Below are positions 29,601-38,400 of a stretch of DNA of 64,000 nucleotides, piece after piece; positions within the stretch are counted from its first letter, which is position 1, and each line of letters begins with the position of its first letter. A program made the translations under genes and the position numbers. Under the pieces are notes generated by a model. That model did no database searches and had not been told where the DNA came from. It saw nothing but the letters and a program-made list of their open reading frames with translations. This DNA is from Anaerolineae bacterium (GTDB lineage Bacteria; Chloroflexota; Anaerolineae; 4572-78; J111): positions 1 to 64,000 of the forward strand of contig JAHDWA010000029.1 in the NCBI GenBank assembly GCA_023382535.1, in the 5' to 3' direction.

Positions 29601-29935
29601 CGCCCGTATCCAAACCTGAGGTAATCATCCGCAACGGTGGCGAGGATTATGTTGTCGGCGGCAAGAAACCGGGTGAAAAGACCGAACAGGCCAAAAAAGT
29701 ACTGTCACGCTATTATGGCCGGGTCGGGCTTGACGCCCGGCGGGTCAATAAAGATGTCGGTTTAATTGTGGAAGAAATCATCGAGCGATTGACCAGCCAA
29801 ATCGGCTGTGAGGTTGAGATCACGGTCGAGATCAGCGCCAGGCGGCCGGAGGGCTTTGACGAGAGCACTGTTCGCACCATCAATGAGAACAGCCGCACCC
29901 TGAAGTTCGAGCATTATGGGTTTGAAGAGGGATAA
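26645..29935 (+). CDS. Swt1-type HEPN / DUF499 ATPase of defence island
   Basis: About 1096 residues. The N-terminal 130 residues resemble the Swt1-HEPN domain (NTERVGRVLEALKEGL, ARNAWAHQ near residue 100). The HEPN R-x(4-6)-H catalytic pattern is present as RNAWAH. The DUF499 ATPase follows, with Walker A TFGGGKTHS (about 258) and Walker B LIIIDEFVAYA (about 369). The long C-terminal half is helical with a small beta end. DUF499 (COG1483) proteins regularly accompany DUF1156 methylases and helicases. The ATG at 26645 has an AGGAG site and excludes 64 upstream codons that translate the repeats. HEPN suggests an RNA-cleaving abortive arm; this is inferred. Confidence 0.85.
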   Translation: MALSNTERVGRVLEALKEGLGPFILREYRQVYKNRYVDIIDTTLGTASHPELPLDARSNDTALLKALDTQGCLNLMIRRWNDVFQDKLGHTGRSYTSEMLEARNAWAHQSAFGNDEAYRIADTAARLLKMVSAAKEAAVVEETGKELLRLRFEAEAKKAKKDTGPLALTQVTTLAGLKPWREVVQPHPDVATGRYIQAEFAADLSQVVAGTAEPEYQDPVEFFRRTYLTEGLLSLLVTGVKRLTAQGGDPVVQLQTTFGGGKTHSMLALYHLAGGKIKLADFPGGERIAAEINHADLPEANIAVLVGTALDPARPRPYPEVTVHTLWGELAYQLGKLPGYKLVEQADRSGVSPGSNTLKELLFQFGPCLIIIDEFVAYARNLYGVERLPAGTFEAIMTFMQSLTEAVKGSPEAMLLISLPESDIEVGGQAGRAALETLSHIVGRIESIWKPVTATESFEIVRRRLFASDIDYASRDVVVNAFGDMYRNTSGEFPAGVAERDYLERMRAAYPIHPELFDRLYQDWSTLERFQRTRGVLRLMAAVIHQLWTRGDQSLLIMPGTLPLDTTPVRNELLRYLPDTWAAVYETDIDGSDSRPLALDGQVPALGRYSAARRVARTIFVGSAPSVAEQRVRGLEEVRIRFGCAQPGEPAAVFGDALRRLSGQLTYLYTDGSRYWYDSRPTVNKLARDRAQSFSEDELDAQLVERLRKVPKNRDFAAFHVAPPETSDVLDEARARVVVLHPRAVHKRSNGESSAGKEAQRFLESRGNGQRLYKNMLLFIAADENDAEALRLAVRDFLAWRSIHEEREELNLDAQQRRQVATSLQKADETVDLRLRSAYNWLLVPVQPDPLGKIEFQASKISGDDNFYDRAARKLRNDGLLIYDWSPDILRMELDRYIWSAERGWEVRLKQLWEYLAQYCYLPRLFDQEVLIKAVRDGVSRLDAPFAYATGKNEQGYHTGLVLRQLGQIYFDDKSLLVHPDHVAEPPVSKPEVIIRNGGEDYVVGGKKPGEKTEQAKKVLSRYYGRVGLDARRVNKDVGLIVEEIIERLTSQIGCEVEITVEISARRPEGFDESTVRTINENSRTLKFEHYGFEEG

Positions 29936-29998
29936 GACTTCTTGCCAGTCTCCATCCATCACGTTTTACTCGTTCACCTACAGGAGAATCCACCTAAA

Positions 29999-30763
29999 AT
30001 GTCTGCTGCTAAAAAACAAGGTTGTCTGGGAGCTATCTTACAGCTTTTTAAGGCACCGTCCAGTACCGGACCCGTCAAAGAAGAAATATTCCCCTACCGG
30101 CTGCGTGATGATTTTCTCTCCTATGCCGAACTGAGTTTCTATCATGTCCTCCAGCAGGCTGTAAGCGATTGGGCCGTAGTCTGCCCCAAGATTTCCCTGG
30201 ATGATCTATTCTATGCCAAGAGTGGTCAGCGGGGCAGCAACCAGGCTTATACCAATAAGATTGACCGCAAGCACGTGGACTTCCTGTTGTGTCACCCTCG
30301 GACAATGCGCCCGCTGCTCGGAATCGAGTTAGATGATGCCAGTCATCAGAAGTCTTCTCGGCAGGAACGGGATCGCTTTGTCGAGAAAGTCTTTGCTGCA
30401 GCCGGGCTCCCCTTGTTCAGACAATCAGTTCGCTCCACTTATAATGTTGGGGAACTGGCTGTTGTCTTAAAACAACTGACCGATAGCAATGAAGCGGAGA
30501 CCGGCAGGCGGACGACACCCGAAACTCCACAAGCGAAAATGCCAGTTGTAGAGGCTGCGGCCCCAACTCGAAGCAGTCAAAAATTTGAGAGTAGTGTTGC
30601 CGCCCTCTCTCTGACGGAAAATGGAACACCTCGTTGTCCTCAGTGTGGTGAATTAATGGTACTCAGGACAGTCCAAAAGGAAGGCCCGCACAAGGGTAAC
30701 AAATTCTGGGGCTGCAAGGATTATCCCCGCTGCCGAGGAATGCGACCGTTTACGGAGAGCTAA
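29999..30763 (+). CDS. DUF2726-like nuclease-fold protein with topoisomerase-type zinc ribbon
   Basis: About 254 residues. The first part matches DUF2726 (LSYAELSFYHVLQQAV, KIDRKHVDFLLCHP, LLGIELDDASH). It has the D-x(n)-E-x-D/H arrangement of PD-(D/E)xK-like folds. The C-terminus is a topoisomerase-I-type zinc ribbon (CPQCGELMVLR ... GNKFWGCKDYPRCRG). Such fusions bind and probably cleave DNA. The ATG at 29999 follows CAGGAG. It lies 63 bases after the DUF499 gene and is likely co-transcribed with the island. Confidence 0.8.
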   Translation: MSAAKKQGCLGAILQLFKAPSSTGPVKEEIFPYRLRDDFLSYAELSFYHVLQQAVSDWAVVCPKISLDDLFYAKSGQRGSNQAYTNKIDRKHVDFLLCHPRTMRPLLGIELDDASHQKSSRQERDRFVEKVFAAAGLPLFRQSVRSTYNVGELAVVLKQLTDSNEAETGRRTTPETPQAKMPVVEAAAPTRSSQKFESSVAALSLTENGTPRCPQCGELMVLRTVQKEGPHKGNKFWGCKDYPRCRGMRPFTES

Positions 30764-30991
30764 ATGGCCGATCTATTACCCCTGTCTCAAGAAGAATACT
30801 TTGATAAGGTGAGCCATCAGGGGAAGACAATCAAAGTTGGCGACAAGGTGGTTGTCCGCGAGGCCGGAGAAGAAAAGACCGTTGAAGTGACTAGTATTAT
30901 CAAAAAGCAGGGTCACTTTTGGGTGGGGTATGAGGCCAATCAGCACTCTTATCCCTGGCCCTTAGTTCGTCTAGCTCTAAAAGAGGAGTAA
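30764..30991 (+). CDS. Small hypothetical protein
   Basis: 75 residues, charged and beta-rich (KTIKVGDKVVVREAGEEKTVEVTSI...), resembling a small SH3-like or KOW-like barrel. No family is recognised. The ATG directly follows the stop of the DUF2726 gene, so the two are probably translated together. Confidence 0.65.
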   Translation: MADLLPLSQEEYFDKVSHQGKTIKVGDKVVVREAGEEKTVEVTSIIKKQGHFWVGYEANQHSYPWPLVRLALKEE

Positions 30992-31034
30992 CTGCCCTGC
31001 CGGAGATTTCCTTGAGGAAGGTTGGAAGGCAAAC

Positions 31035-31478
31035 TTATTGGGGCTTTTGGGTGGAAGCGGCCAGGGTCCTTTTGATCGTGTCGTCAAGCCGTTTCAAATC
31101 CAGGGGTTTTACAAAAAACTCATCAGCCCCGACTAATCGAGCCTTATCTCGCTCTTTTCGACTACTCCAGGCTGAAACCACAAAAATAGGAATATGATGG
31201 GTCTGAGGATTGAATCGTATTTCGTGCATGGCTTGAAAGCCATCCATGACCGGCATGCGTAGATCCATCAGCACCAGGTCAGGTCTCAACTGTAAGGTCA
31301 TTTCGACCCCTTCTTTACCGTTTTTAGCATAGGCCATTTCGTAACCATAAATTTCTAACAACTGTCCAATCGTATCACGCATCACTTCAGTATCTTCAAC
31401 ATAAAGGATATGGATAGGCTTACGAGTCTGGTCTCTGGGTTGCAACTTTTTTAATTTCTGGGAGTCTTGTTCTATCAT
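31035..31478 (-). CDS. Stand-alone response regulator receiver protein
   Basis: 147 residues. A single CheY-like receiver domain with the acidic pair in ILYVEDTEVM, phospho-acceptor Asp in LVLMDLRMPVMDG, the Thr/Ser position in VVSAWSS, and Lys in FFVKPLDLKRL. It has no output domain. A 20-residue charged leader precedes it. It is convergent with the preceding operon. No histidine kinase is adjacent, so its partner is encoded elsewhere. Confidence 0.9.
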   Translation of the reverse strand: MIEQDSQKLKKLQPRDQTRKPIHILYVEDTEVMRDTIGQLLEIYGYEMAYAKNGKEGVEMTLQLRPDLVLMDLRMPVMDGFQAMHEIRFNPQTHHIPIFVVSAWSSRKERDKARLVGADEFFVKPLDLKRLDDTIKRTLAASTQKPQ

Positions 31479-31897
31479 GGGTAAACCTTTGTCCTGGTAG
31501 AATTACCCGCAGGTTCGTCATCGGAAGAGCGGAGCGTTGAATAATCTTATTTTATCCCAATTCTTACTGGAGGTGAAGACCAAAAATTGGGGGTTTTCAC
31601 TGACTGAGAGAATTAAAAACAAAAAAGCCAGCCCAATGATCAAGTGTGGTCATTTGCTTTTGTTTGGAATAACGAGGGAGATAAGGCAGAGCTACGGGAC
31701 AATCAAGGGACTTTACGCGACTCACTTTGCCACTTTAGCGGTTGGTTGCCCATGAGTAGCCTTCCACTCGACCTACAACAATTTGCTCCTTTCCTGGATC
31801 CTCGGCATAGCTAACTATTGAGGTGGTCATCGGTGAAACCCGGGCAGAAGCTAAAGATGTCCCTGGAGAAGAGACTTAAGGAATTGGAACTGAGGCA
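31479..31897. other. Intergenic region before the conflict locus
   Basis: 419 bases without a convincing gene. It probably contains the promoter for the membrane NACHT gene. A short frame from a GTG at 31833 to 31901 encodes 22 charged residues (KMSLEKRLKELELRQ) and overlaps the NACHT start by ATGA; it may be a leader peptide or the remnant of a coiled-coil gene. Confidence 0.4.
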
Positions 31898-34357
31898 ATG
31901 ACCGATTATAAAGCCTTTTTGATCAAGCTTCAACAAAATCTAAATACTCTCCGTGAGCGTGAGGCCAAATATGGGGGCAATGTCCCATTAGAACTGGTCA
32001 ACCAGATTGAGGACCACCAAAAGGCTATGGTCTTAACCGAGCAAGCCTTAAACGGAGAACTGGGTGAAACTGAGTGGGAAGAGGCATTGAAACCCCTTCT
32101 CCTGGCCGTCAATAACGGACAAGTAATTAACTTGCAAGCAGAGACTTTCATTGCTGGCGATATTAGAGGTGATCTTGTTAAGGGCGATCAAGTTTTTGGC
32201 GACAAGATCATCACCCAGATTTACGAAGCTCCACCGCCCCCTCTTCCCCCGGCCGAAGCGAAAGAACGGCGTGATTTGGGGATTTTGCTGGGTAAGGTCA
32301 AGCAGTTCTGGATTGAAGGCGTGCTGGAAAAATCAGTCCACACGATCTTCTTGATAGACCTGGGCAAAGAGACCCAACTTGAAGCGGTAGCTCACGCCTG
32401 GGAACAGGTGTTGGAACTGCCTGATCAGAACCGCCAAACCTTACCGCCCGATAAGAAGATCAGCCAGATTTTTGACGAGATGAATCGGGCCTTGCTCATC
32501 CTGGGCGCACCCGGTTCGGGCAAGACGATTACCTTACTGCAACTGGCCCTCGACCTGATACATCAGACTGAACAGGACGAGAGCTTCAGCCAACCGGTGC
32601 CGGTCGTCTTTAACCTGTCCACCTGGACGAAGGGACAAGTATTAATTAACTGGTTGGCAGCGGAGCTATCCGCCAAGTATCAAATCCCGCAGCGGATTGG
32701 CCGGCCCTGGTTAGAGAATAACCGCTTATTACCCCTTCTGGACGGGCTGGATGAGGTCAGGCTCGCCGACCGTGATGACTGTGTGAAGGCAATCAATCAG
32801 TTTGGAATGGAGTTTGGTCTGTCGGGGTTGGTGGTTTGCAGCCGGCTGGAGGAATACATCAGCCTGCCGGTGCGGCTCAAGCTGAATGGGGCAATTCGCC
32901 TGCAACCGCTGACCCTGGAGCAGGTGTACGACTACCTTGAGGCGGCAGGGGCCAAGTTGAATGTGTTGCGCACTGCCCTGCAAGTGGATACTGACTTGCA
33001 GACCTTAGCCCAATCCCCCCTCACGTTGGGGATTATGATCGTGGCCTATCAGGATATACCCGTTGAAAAGTTGATCGGTCAGGCACACCCGACCCTTGAA
33101 GCCAGCCGCAAACAGTTGCTAGATACCTATGTCGAGCGGATGTTTAGGCGCAAGGGGCAAAGCCGCCCATACCCGGACGAACAGACCAAAGTCTGGCTGT
33201 CGTGGTTGGCACTAGAGATGATGCGGCATAGTCAAGGTATTTTTTTGATCGAGCAGTTGCAACCGAGCTGGCTGGTGAATACAAGCTGGCAATGGGTATA
33301 TGTACTTGGATCTCGATCAATTAGCGGATTAATTATGGGGCTAGTTATTGAATTTATAGTTAGACTGACCAGTGATTTTGTTTTATGGCGGATCGGTGGA
33401 TTAGGACTTGGATTAAATTATGGATTGATTGGTGGTTTTGGTGGAACAATCAGTGGTTTGTGCATCGGTCTCATTGATAGAATTTGGTTCAGGCGAAGTA
33501 TTAACAATGAGAACCTTAAAATCAAAAAGTTTCCTACATTCTGGAGCTTAGTCATTAAATCCTTAATTGATGGATTGATCTTTGGGATGATCTTCTGGAT
33601 GACTGGAGCTGTACTTAATAAACTGATTGTAGGAGCAACACCTTGGCTCAATATTAAGTTAGCATTTTTATCTCTGGGGGGATTTATTGGGGGACTGATT
33701 CTTGGGTTAAGAAGTAATCGTCAGAGTCTAAATGAAGATATTCAGACTGTGGAGGCCTTGAGTTGGTCTTGGCAGAAAGCTCTAAGAACTGGAAGTTTCT
33801 GGTTAGTTTTTGGAATCATTGCGGGGCTAATATTCTGGTTATTCGCTGGGACAATTGCTAAGATACCTAACCTAATAGTTGATGCCTCAATTTTTGGACT
33901 TATTATTGGCTTAATTTTGGGGATAGTTGGGGTAATGTTTGGGGGATTAAATAGCAGCATTTTAGATACAAAGACTGCTCCCAATCAAGGTATACATCTA
34001 TCGATAATAAATGCTGTTATAATTGGTCTGTTTTTTGGGTTGCCTTTTGGATTAACTATCAGTCCAGGTCTAGGATTAGGCATTGGAGTGATAGCTACTC
34101 TGTGGTACGGTGGTCTCAATGTCATCCAACACTACACCCTGCGCCTCATTCTGTGGTTTAACGGCCACACTCCCCGCCTCTACGCCCACTTTCTCGACTA
34201 CGCCGCCGGGCGCATCTTCCTGCAAAAAGTGGGCGGAGGCTACATCTTTATCCATCGGCTGCTGTTGGAGCATTTTGCCTCCCTGGAGCTGGAACAGGAA
34301 TCAAAGATAGCTGAGGCTGACCATGGGGCCGGAACAGCAACTAATGGAAGAAGATGA
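31898..34357 (+). CDS. NACHT ATPase with N-terminal adaptor domain and polytopic membrane domain
   Basis: 819 residues. Residues 1-70 are an effector-associated adaptor domain (LREREAKYGGN, LELVNQIEDHQKA) almost identical to that of the receptor at 35419. A short Gly/Asp-rich beta module follows (AGDIRGDLVKGDQVFGDKI). The NACHT has Walker A GAPGSGKTITLL (about 205) and Walker B LLPLLDGLDEV (about 284). From about 465 to 745 there are many glycine-rich hydrophobic helices, so the C-terminus is embedded in membrane, unlike its FGE-bearing relatives. That stretch is AT-rich between GC-rich ends. A plausible role is NTP-triggered membrane disruption downstream of shared adaptor contacts; this is inference. 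Confidence 0.85.
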   Translation: MTDYKAFLIKLQQNLNTLREREAKYGGNVPLELVNQIEDHQKAMVLTEQALNGELGETEWEEALKPLLLAVNNGQVINLQAETFIAGDIRGDLVKGDQVFGDKIITQIYEAPPPPLPPAEAKERRDLGILLGKVKQFWIEGVLEKSVHTIFLIDLGKETQLEAVAHAWEQVLELPDQNRQTLPPDKKISQIFDEMNRALLILGAPGSGKTITLLQLALDLIHQTEQDESFSQPVPVVFNLSTWTKGQVLINWLAAELSAKYQIPQRIGRPWLENNRLLPLLDGLDEVRLADRDDCVKAINQFGMEFGLSGLVVCSRLEEYISLPVRLKLNGAIRLQPLTLEQVYDYLEAAGAKLNVLRTALQVDTDLQTLAQSPLTLGIMIVAYQDIPVEKLIGQAHPTLEASRKQLLDTYVERMFRRKGQSRPYPDEQTKVWLSWLALEMMRHSQGIFLIEQLQPSWLVNTSWQWVYVLGSRSISGLIMGLVIEFIVRLTSDFVLWRIGGLGLGLNYGLIGGFGGTISGLCIGLIDRIWFRRSINNENLKIKKFPTFWSLVIKSLIDGLIFGMIFWMTGAVLNKLIVGATPWLNIKLAFLSLGGFIGGLILGLRSNRQSLNEDIQTVEALSWSWQKALRTGSFWLVFGIIAGLIFWLFAGTIAKIPNLIVDASIFGLIIGLILGIVGVMFGGLNSSILDTKTAPNQGIHLSIINAVIIGLFFGLPFGLTISPGLGLGIGVIATLWYGGLNVIQHYTLRLILWFNGHTPRLYAHFLDYAAGRIFLQKVGGGYIFIHRLLLEHFASLELEQESKIAEADHGAGTATNGRR

Positions 34358-34508
34358 TGCGCCGCGAAATCGTAAGCCTGGCCTGGTAACAGTGCTGATT
34401 ACGCTGCTACTGATCCTGGCGATTCTATCTACCCTGCTTTGGCCGCTCCTGCAATATCGGCCTCATCCCTTGCCTACAACGACGCCTGGGATCTTGCAGG
34501 AAGCGTGA
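34323..34508 (+). CDS. Small single-pass membrane protein
   Basis: 61 residues with one strong transmembrane helix (VTVLITLLLILAILSTLLW) between a charged N-terminus and a Pro/Thr tail. It overlaps the end of the NACHT gene by 35 bases, so coupling is likely. No family is recognised; it may be a partner of the membrane NACHT protein. Confidence 0.55.
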   Translation: MGPEQQLMEEDDAPRNRKPGLVTVLITLLLILAILSTLLWPLLQYRPHPLPTTTPGILQEA

Positions 34509-34540
34509 ATAGAGATTAGTGATAACCCAAGGAGACTCTA

Positions 34541-34957
34541 ATGATTGATCTAACCACACCCTTCGGCCAGCGCGTGGCTCGGCGTCTGGCCGAGGAACGC
34601 ATCATCTGGCTGACTACTGTCAGCCCCAAGGGAGTACCCCACCCTCGGCCGGTCTGGTTCCTCTGGGATGGCGAGACTTTTCTGATTTACAGCCAACCGG
34701 GCACTTTCAAGCTGGAGCATATCGCCGCCAGTCCTCATGTTGCCCTCAACCTGGATGGCGACGGGTTGGGTGGCAACATCGTCGTATTTACCGGTCAGAT
34801 TCGGCTTGATCCCACCGCACCGCCAGCCCATCAAGTGCCGGAGTACGTTACCAAGTACCAACCCGGTTTTGAGCGCATTGGAATGACGGCCGAAGCCTTT
34901 GCCGCCGCCTACTCGGTGGTGCTGCAGGTGACGCCGACCTCGCTGCGCGGCCATTGA
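34541..34957 (+). CDS. PPOX-class F420-dependent oxidoreductase (TIGR03667-like)
   Basis: 138 residues, a full-length split-barrel flavin-fold protein. LTTVSPKGVPHPRPVWFLWDG and FKLEHIAASPHVALNLDGDG are typical of TIGR03667 proteins, which bind F420 or flavin and reduce small substrates. A CAAGGAG ribosome-binding site precedes the ATG. It forms a pair with the next gene and seems unrelated to the surrounding conflict genes. Confidence 0.85.
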   Translation: MIDLTTPFGQRVARRLAEERIIWLTTVSPKGVPHPRPVWFLWDGETFLIYSQPGTFKLEHIAASPHVALNLDGDGLGGNIVVFTGQIRLDPTAPPAHQVPEYVTKYQPGFERIGMTAEAFAAAYSVVLQVTPTSLRGH

Positions 34958-34964
34958 GAGAGGT

Positions 34965-35369
34965 ATGATCTGGCTTTTTTACGCCGCTAACCTGCTGGCT
35001 CTGTTGGTGTGGGCCTTGCTCATTTTTGCGCCAAAGGCCCACCTTACCCGGCGGACCGCTTCGGCCGTGTGGCCGTTCGTCATTCTAACCATCTATTACC
35101 TGGTCAACCTGGTTTACACGCTGGCAACGCAGCCGGCGTCGGCTCTGTCGCTGGAAACGTTCTTTGCTCTCCCCAGCGGCCTGTACGCCGGGTGGACCCA
35201 CTACCTGGTAGTTGATCTGTTTGTAGGACAGCACATTTATCGCAGCACCTCGCACTATAACGGCAGGTATCGGCTCAATCAGGTCTTAACCCTACTAGTC
35301 GCGCCGCTGGGCGTGATGATGTATTTGTACAGGCAAAAGCTTGAAGTGCCTGTCTCTTCCAAGACGTAA
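34965..35369 (+). CDS. ABA4-like (DUF4281) membrane protein
   Basis: 134 residues with four hydrophobic helices. It matches the ABA4-like/DUF4281 family (IWLFYAANLLALLVWALL at the start, GLYAGWTHYLVVDLFVGQHI in the third helix, LLVAPLGVMMYL near the end). In plants ABA4 acts in neoxanthin formation; the bacterial role is not known. It follows the PPOX gene by seven bases. Confidence 0.8.
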   Translation: MIWLFYAANLLALLVWALLIFAPKAHLTRRTASAVWPFVILTIYYLVNLVYTLATQPASALSLETFFALPSGLYAGWTHYLVVDLFVGQHIYRSTSHYNGRYRLNQVLTLLVAPLGVMMYLYRQKLEVPVSSKT

Positions 35370-35418
35370 CTTTCGCTAAACTTGTCGGCATAATCCTGCC
35401 AATGGGAGACCTGCCCTA

Positions 35419-38400
35419 ATGACCAATTTCAAACAGACTCTTATCAAGCTCCACCAAAATCTCAACACTCTCCGCGAACGCGAGGCTAAATACGGCGGCA
35501 ACACGCCCCTCGAACTGGTCAACCAGATCACCGACCACCGGGAAGCTATCGCCCTGACCGAACAGGCCCTTGCCGGCGAACTCACCGAATCGGAGTGGCG
35601 TGAGGCCCTTCAGCCTCTCCTGATTGCCATTCAAGCCCGGACCGGCGAAGCTGCCAGCGGTGTCACTCTCGGCGATATCGGCGGCTCGTTTCAGGACAGT
35701 CTCATTGCCGGCCGGGATGTCAATCAGATCACTGTCAGTATTGTCAACCTGTTAGGCCAAGTCGTTCCCGATTCGGGCGATGAGCCGGAACCTTTCATTC
35801 GGTCCCTAAAGGACCTGGTGCTAAAGCAGGTGAGCGCGATTGACCCGCGCACCGCCCAGCGGTACCCGCAGAATCCTATGGGTTACGCCGACCCTCTGCG
35901 TGATGCTTTGAAAGAGTTGCTGGAGGTGGATCGAGGGCTGGCCACCCGGCTGGATGCGCTGCTGACCCGGTACGAACAGATTCTGAGATCCCGCTCCGAT
36001 TCGTCCATCACCTTGAGTGGGACCGGCAACATTGTCCAGGGTAAAGACAACATCGCCGTGACCGCCACTGAAGGCAGCACCGCCATTGGCCGGGTGGAGG
36101 GGAATGTCTACTTCGGGCCGAAGCCGCAGAATCTGGAGCAGGCACTGGCCATTTATCGGCGGGTAGTGGGCCAAAGCTGCGCCTTTTTGCCGATGCGGGG
36201 TATTGACGTTGGCGCCAGCGACCCAACTGCGGCTCAAAGCAGCCTCGGCCTGGCCAATGTCTACGTGGAGCTGGACACAACCAGCCAGGTCCCGCTGACC
36301 GAGGCCGAAAAAGCAGCCCACCGCAAGCAAACGGAGCGAGGCCAGGAAACCCGGCCGTTGAGTGCGCTGGAAGTCGTTGTCGGCTACCGGCGGCTCGTGC
36401 TGCTGGGCGATCCGGGCGGGGGTAAATCCACCTTTGTCAACCACCTGGCCCACTGCCTGGCCGTTCATCCTCTGGACCCCGCGGCCGGCTGGCTGGACCA
36501 CCTGCCGGGCTGGCCAGCGGGAGAAGCCGACCTCCTGCCGGTGCTGGTCATCTTGCGCGACTTTGCCCAGAGCCTGCCCGATCCTTTGCCCCGGCAGGCC
36601 GAGCCGCACCACCTGTGGGACTTCGTCGCCGCCCGTCTGGCCGACCAGAATCTGACCTTTGCGGCTGAGCCACTCCAAGAGCGGCTGGAACAAGGCCGGG
36701 CGCTGGTGCTGCTGGATGGCCTGGACGAAGTGCCCTCCTTGCCTCTTCGGGTTTTTGTGCGCGATGCGGTCAACAAATTTATGAACCGCTACCCGACCAA
36801 CCGTTATCTCATTACCTGCCGCACCCTGTCTTACCAGCCCCCGGCTTCGGCTAAAGTACCGGATTTGCGCCTGCCTTCTGCCGTGACCAGCTTTGAACTG
36901 GCCCGCTTTGACGAGGCTAAAATAGATCGCTTCATCACCGCCTGGCACGCCGAACTGGCCCGCCTGGGGACCGTCCGCAGCGAGGACCAGGCTGGGCTGA
37001 CCCGACAGTTGCAGCAGGTGGTGCGACGACCTAGCCTGAGAGGGCTGGCCGCTAATCCCCTCCTGCTGACGGTGATGGCCCTGGTCCACACCCACAAAGG
37101 GCGCTTGCCCGACGCTCGGGCGCTTTTGTACGAAGAAACGGTGGACATTCTGCTGTGGCGCTGGGAACAGGTCAAGGCCGGCGGCCAGGTCCAGACCCCC
37201 CGCCTGCGCCAGCTCCTCCAGCAAGCCGAGCGCTCCGATATGGACCTCAAGAAGGTGCTGTGGGAGCTGGCCTTTGAAGCTCACGCCCAGGGCAGCGCCG
37301 GCGATGAACCCGATCGGCTGGCCGACATTGGTGAACTGCGTTTGCAAAAGGCCCTGGCCGCCTTGAAAGAGAATGACCTCAACTGGGCGCGGCAGGTGAT
37401 CGAGACGATCAAGCTGCGAGCCGGCCTGCTGCTGGAACGCGCCCCGGAAGTGTTTAATTTCCCCCACCGGACCTTTCAGGAATTCCTGGCCGGGGCCTGG
37501 CTGGCCAGCCAGGGGGAATTTGCCCGCCAGGCCTGCTTGCGAGCTGAAGCAGGGGCCTTGTGGCGCGAGGTCATTCTTTTGGCCGTAGGCCGGCTGGTTT
37601 ACCTGTCCGGCGACACCGATAAACCGTTGGCCCTGGTCGGCGAATTATGTCCCAACCAGATGGGGCAGGATGAAATTGCCTGGGGCAAAGTCTGGCTGGC
37701 CGGCGAGGTGCTGCTGGAGATTGGCCTCAAGCGGGTGCAGGACAGCGCCCTGGGCCGCGATTTACTGGAACGGGTGTGTGAGCGGCTAGTTGACCTCATC
37801 AAGGGAGGCTATCTAACCCCCCGTGAACGGGCCGAAGCTGGGGATGTGCTGGCCAGGCTGGGCGATCCTCGCCCCGAAGTGATGACGGTCGAGCAGATGG
37901 CTTTCTGCTATATTCCGGCTGGCCCATTCTGGCTTGGCAGCCCGGATGAGGACAATATGGCCGAAGGTGACGAAAAGCCCACGCAACGGGTTGATCTGGA
38001 TTACGACTACTGGCTGGCCCGGTACCCAGTTACCGTAGCCCAGTTTCAAGCCTTTGTTACAGCTACCGGCTATCAAGTAGCCAACGAGAACACTCTGCGC
38101 GACCTACCCAACCACCCGGTGCGCTTTTTTACCTGGTGCGAGGCTATCGCCTTTTGTGAGTGGCTGACCGAAAAGTGGCAGGTTGAAGCAATCATACCCT
38201 CCGACTGGGCAGTGCGCCTGCCCAGCGAGATCGAGTGGGAAAAGGCCGCTCGGGGTGGGTTACAGGTAAAACTCCTCGTCACTACCAGCCGCCAGGGTTT
38301 TCGTTTACCGGAAAAGGTGTCATTGGTGCAAAATAAGCTGCCTCAGCGCCGGTATCCGTGGGGAGATGAGGCCGACTTAAGTCGGGCCAATTATGATGCT

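Noticed and set aside
31537..31755. A 72-codon frame before the membrane NACHT gene
   Set aside because: Weak start, no family resemblance and no coding-like codon bias. It is treated as intergenic.
35821..37467. A 548-codon minus-strand frame inside receptor 1
   Set aside because: It lies opposite a gene with clear NACHT motifs. Its Gln/Gly/His-rich composition is typical of antisense of GC-rich coding DNA, and it shows no domain.
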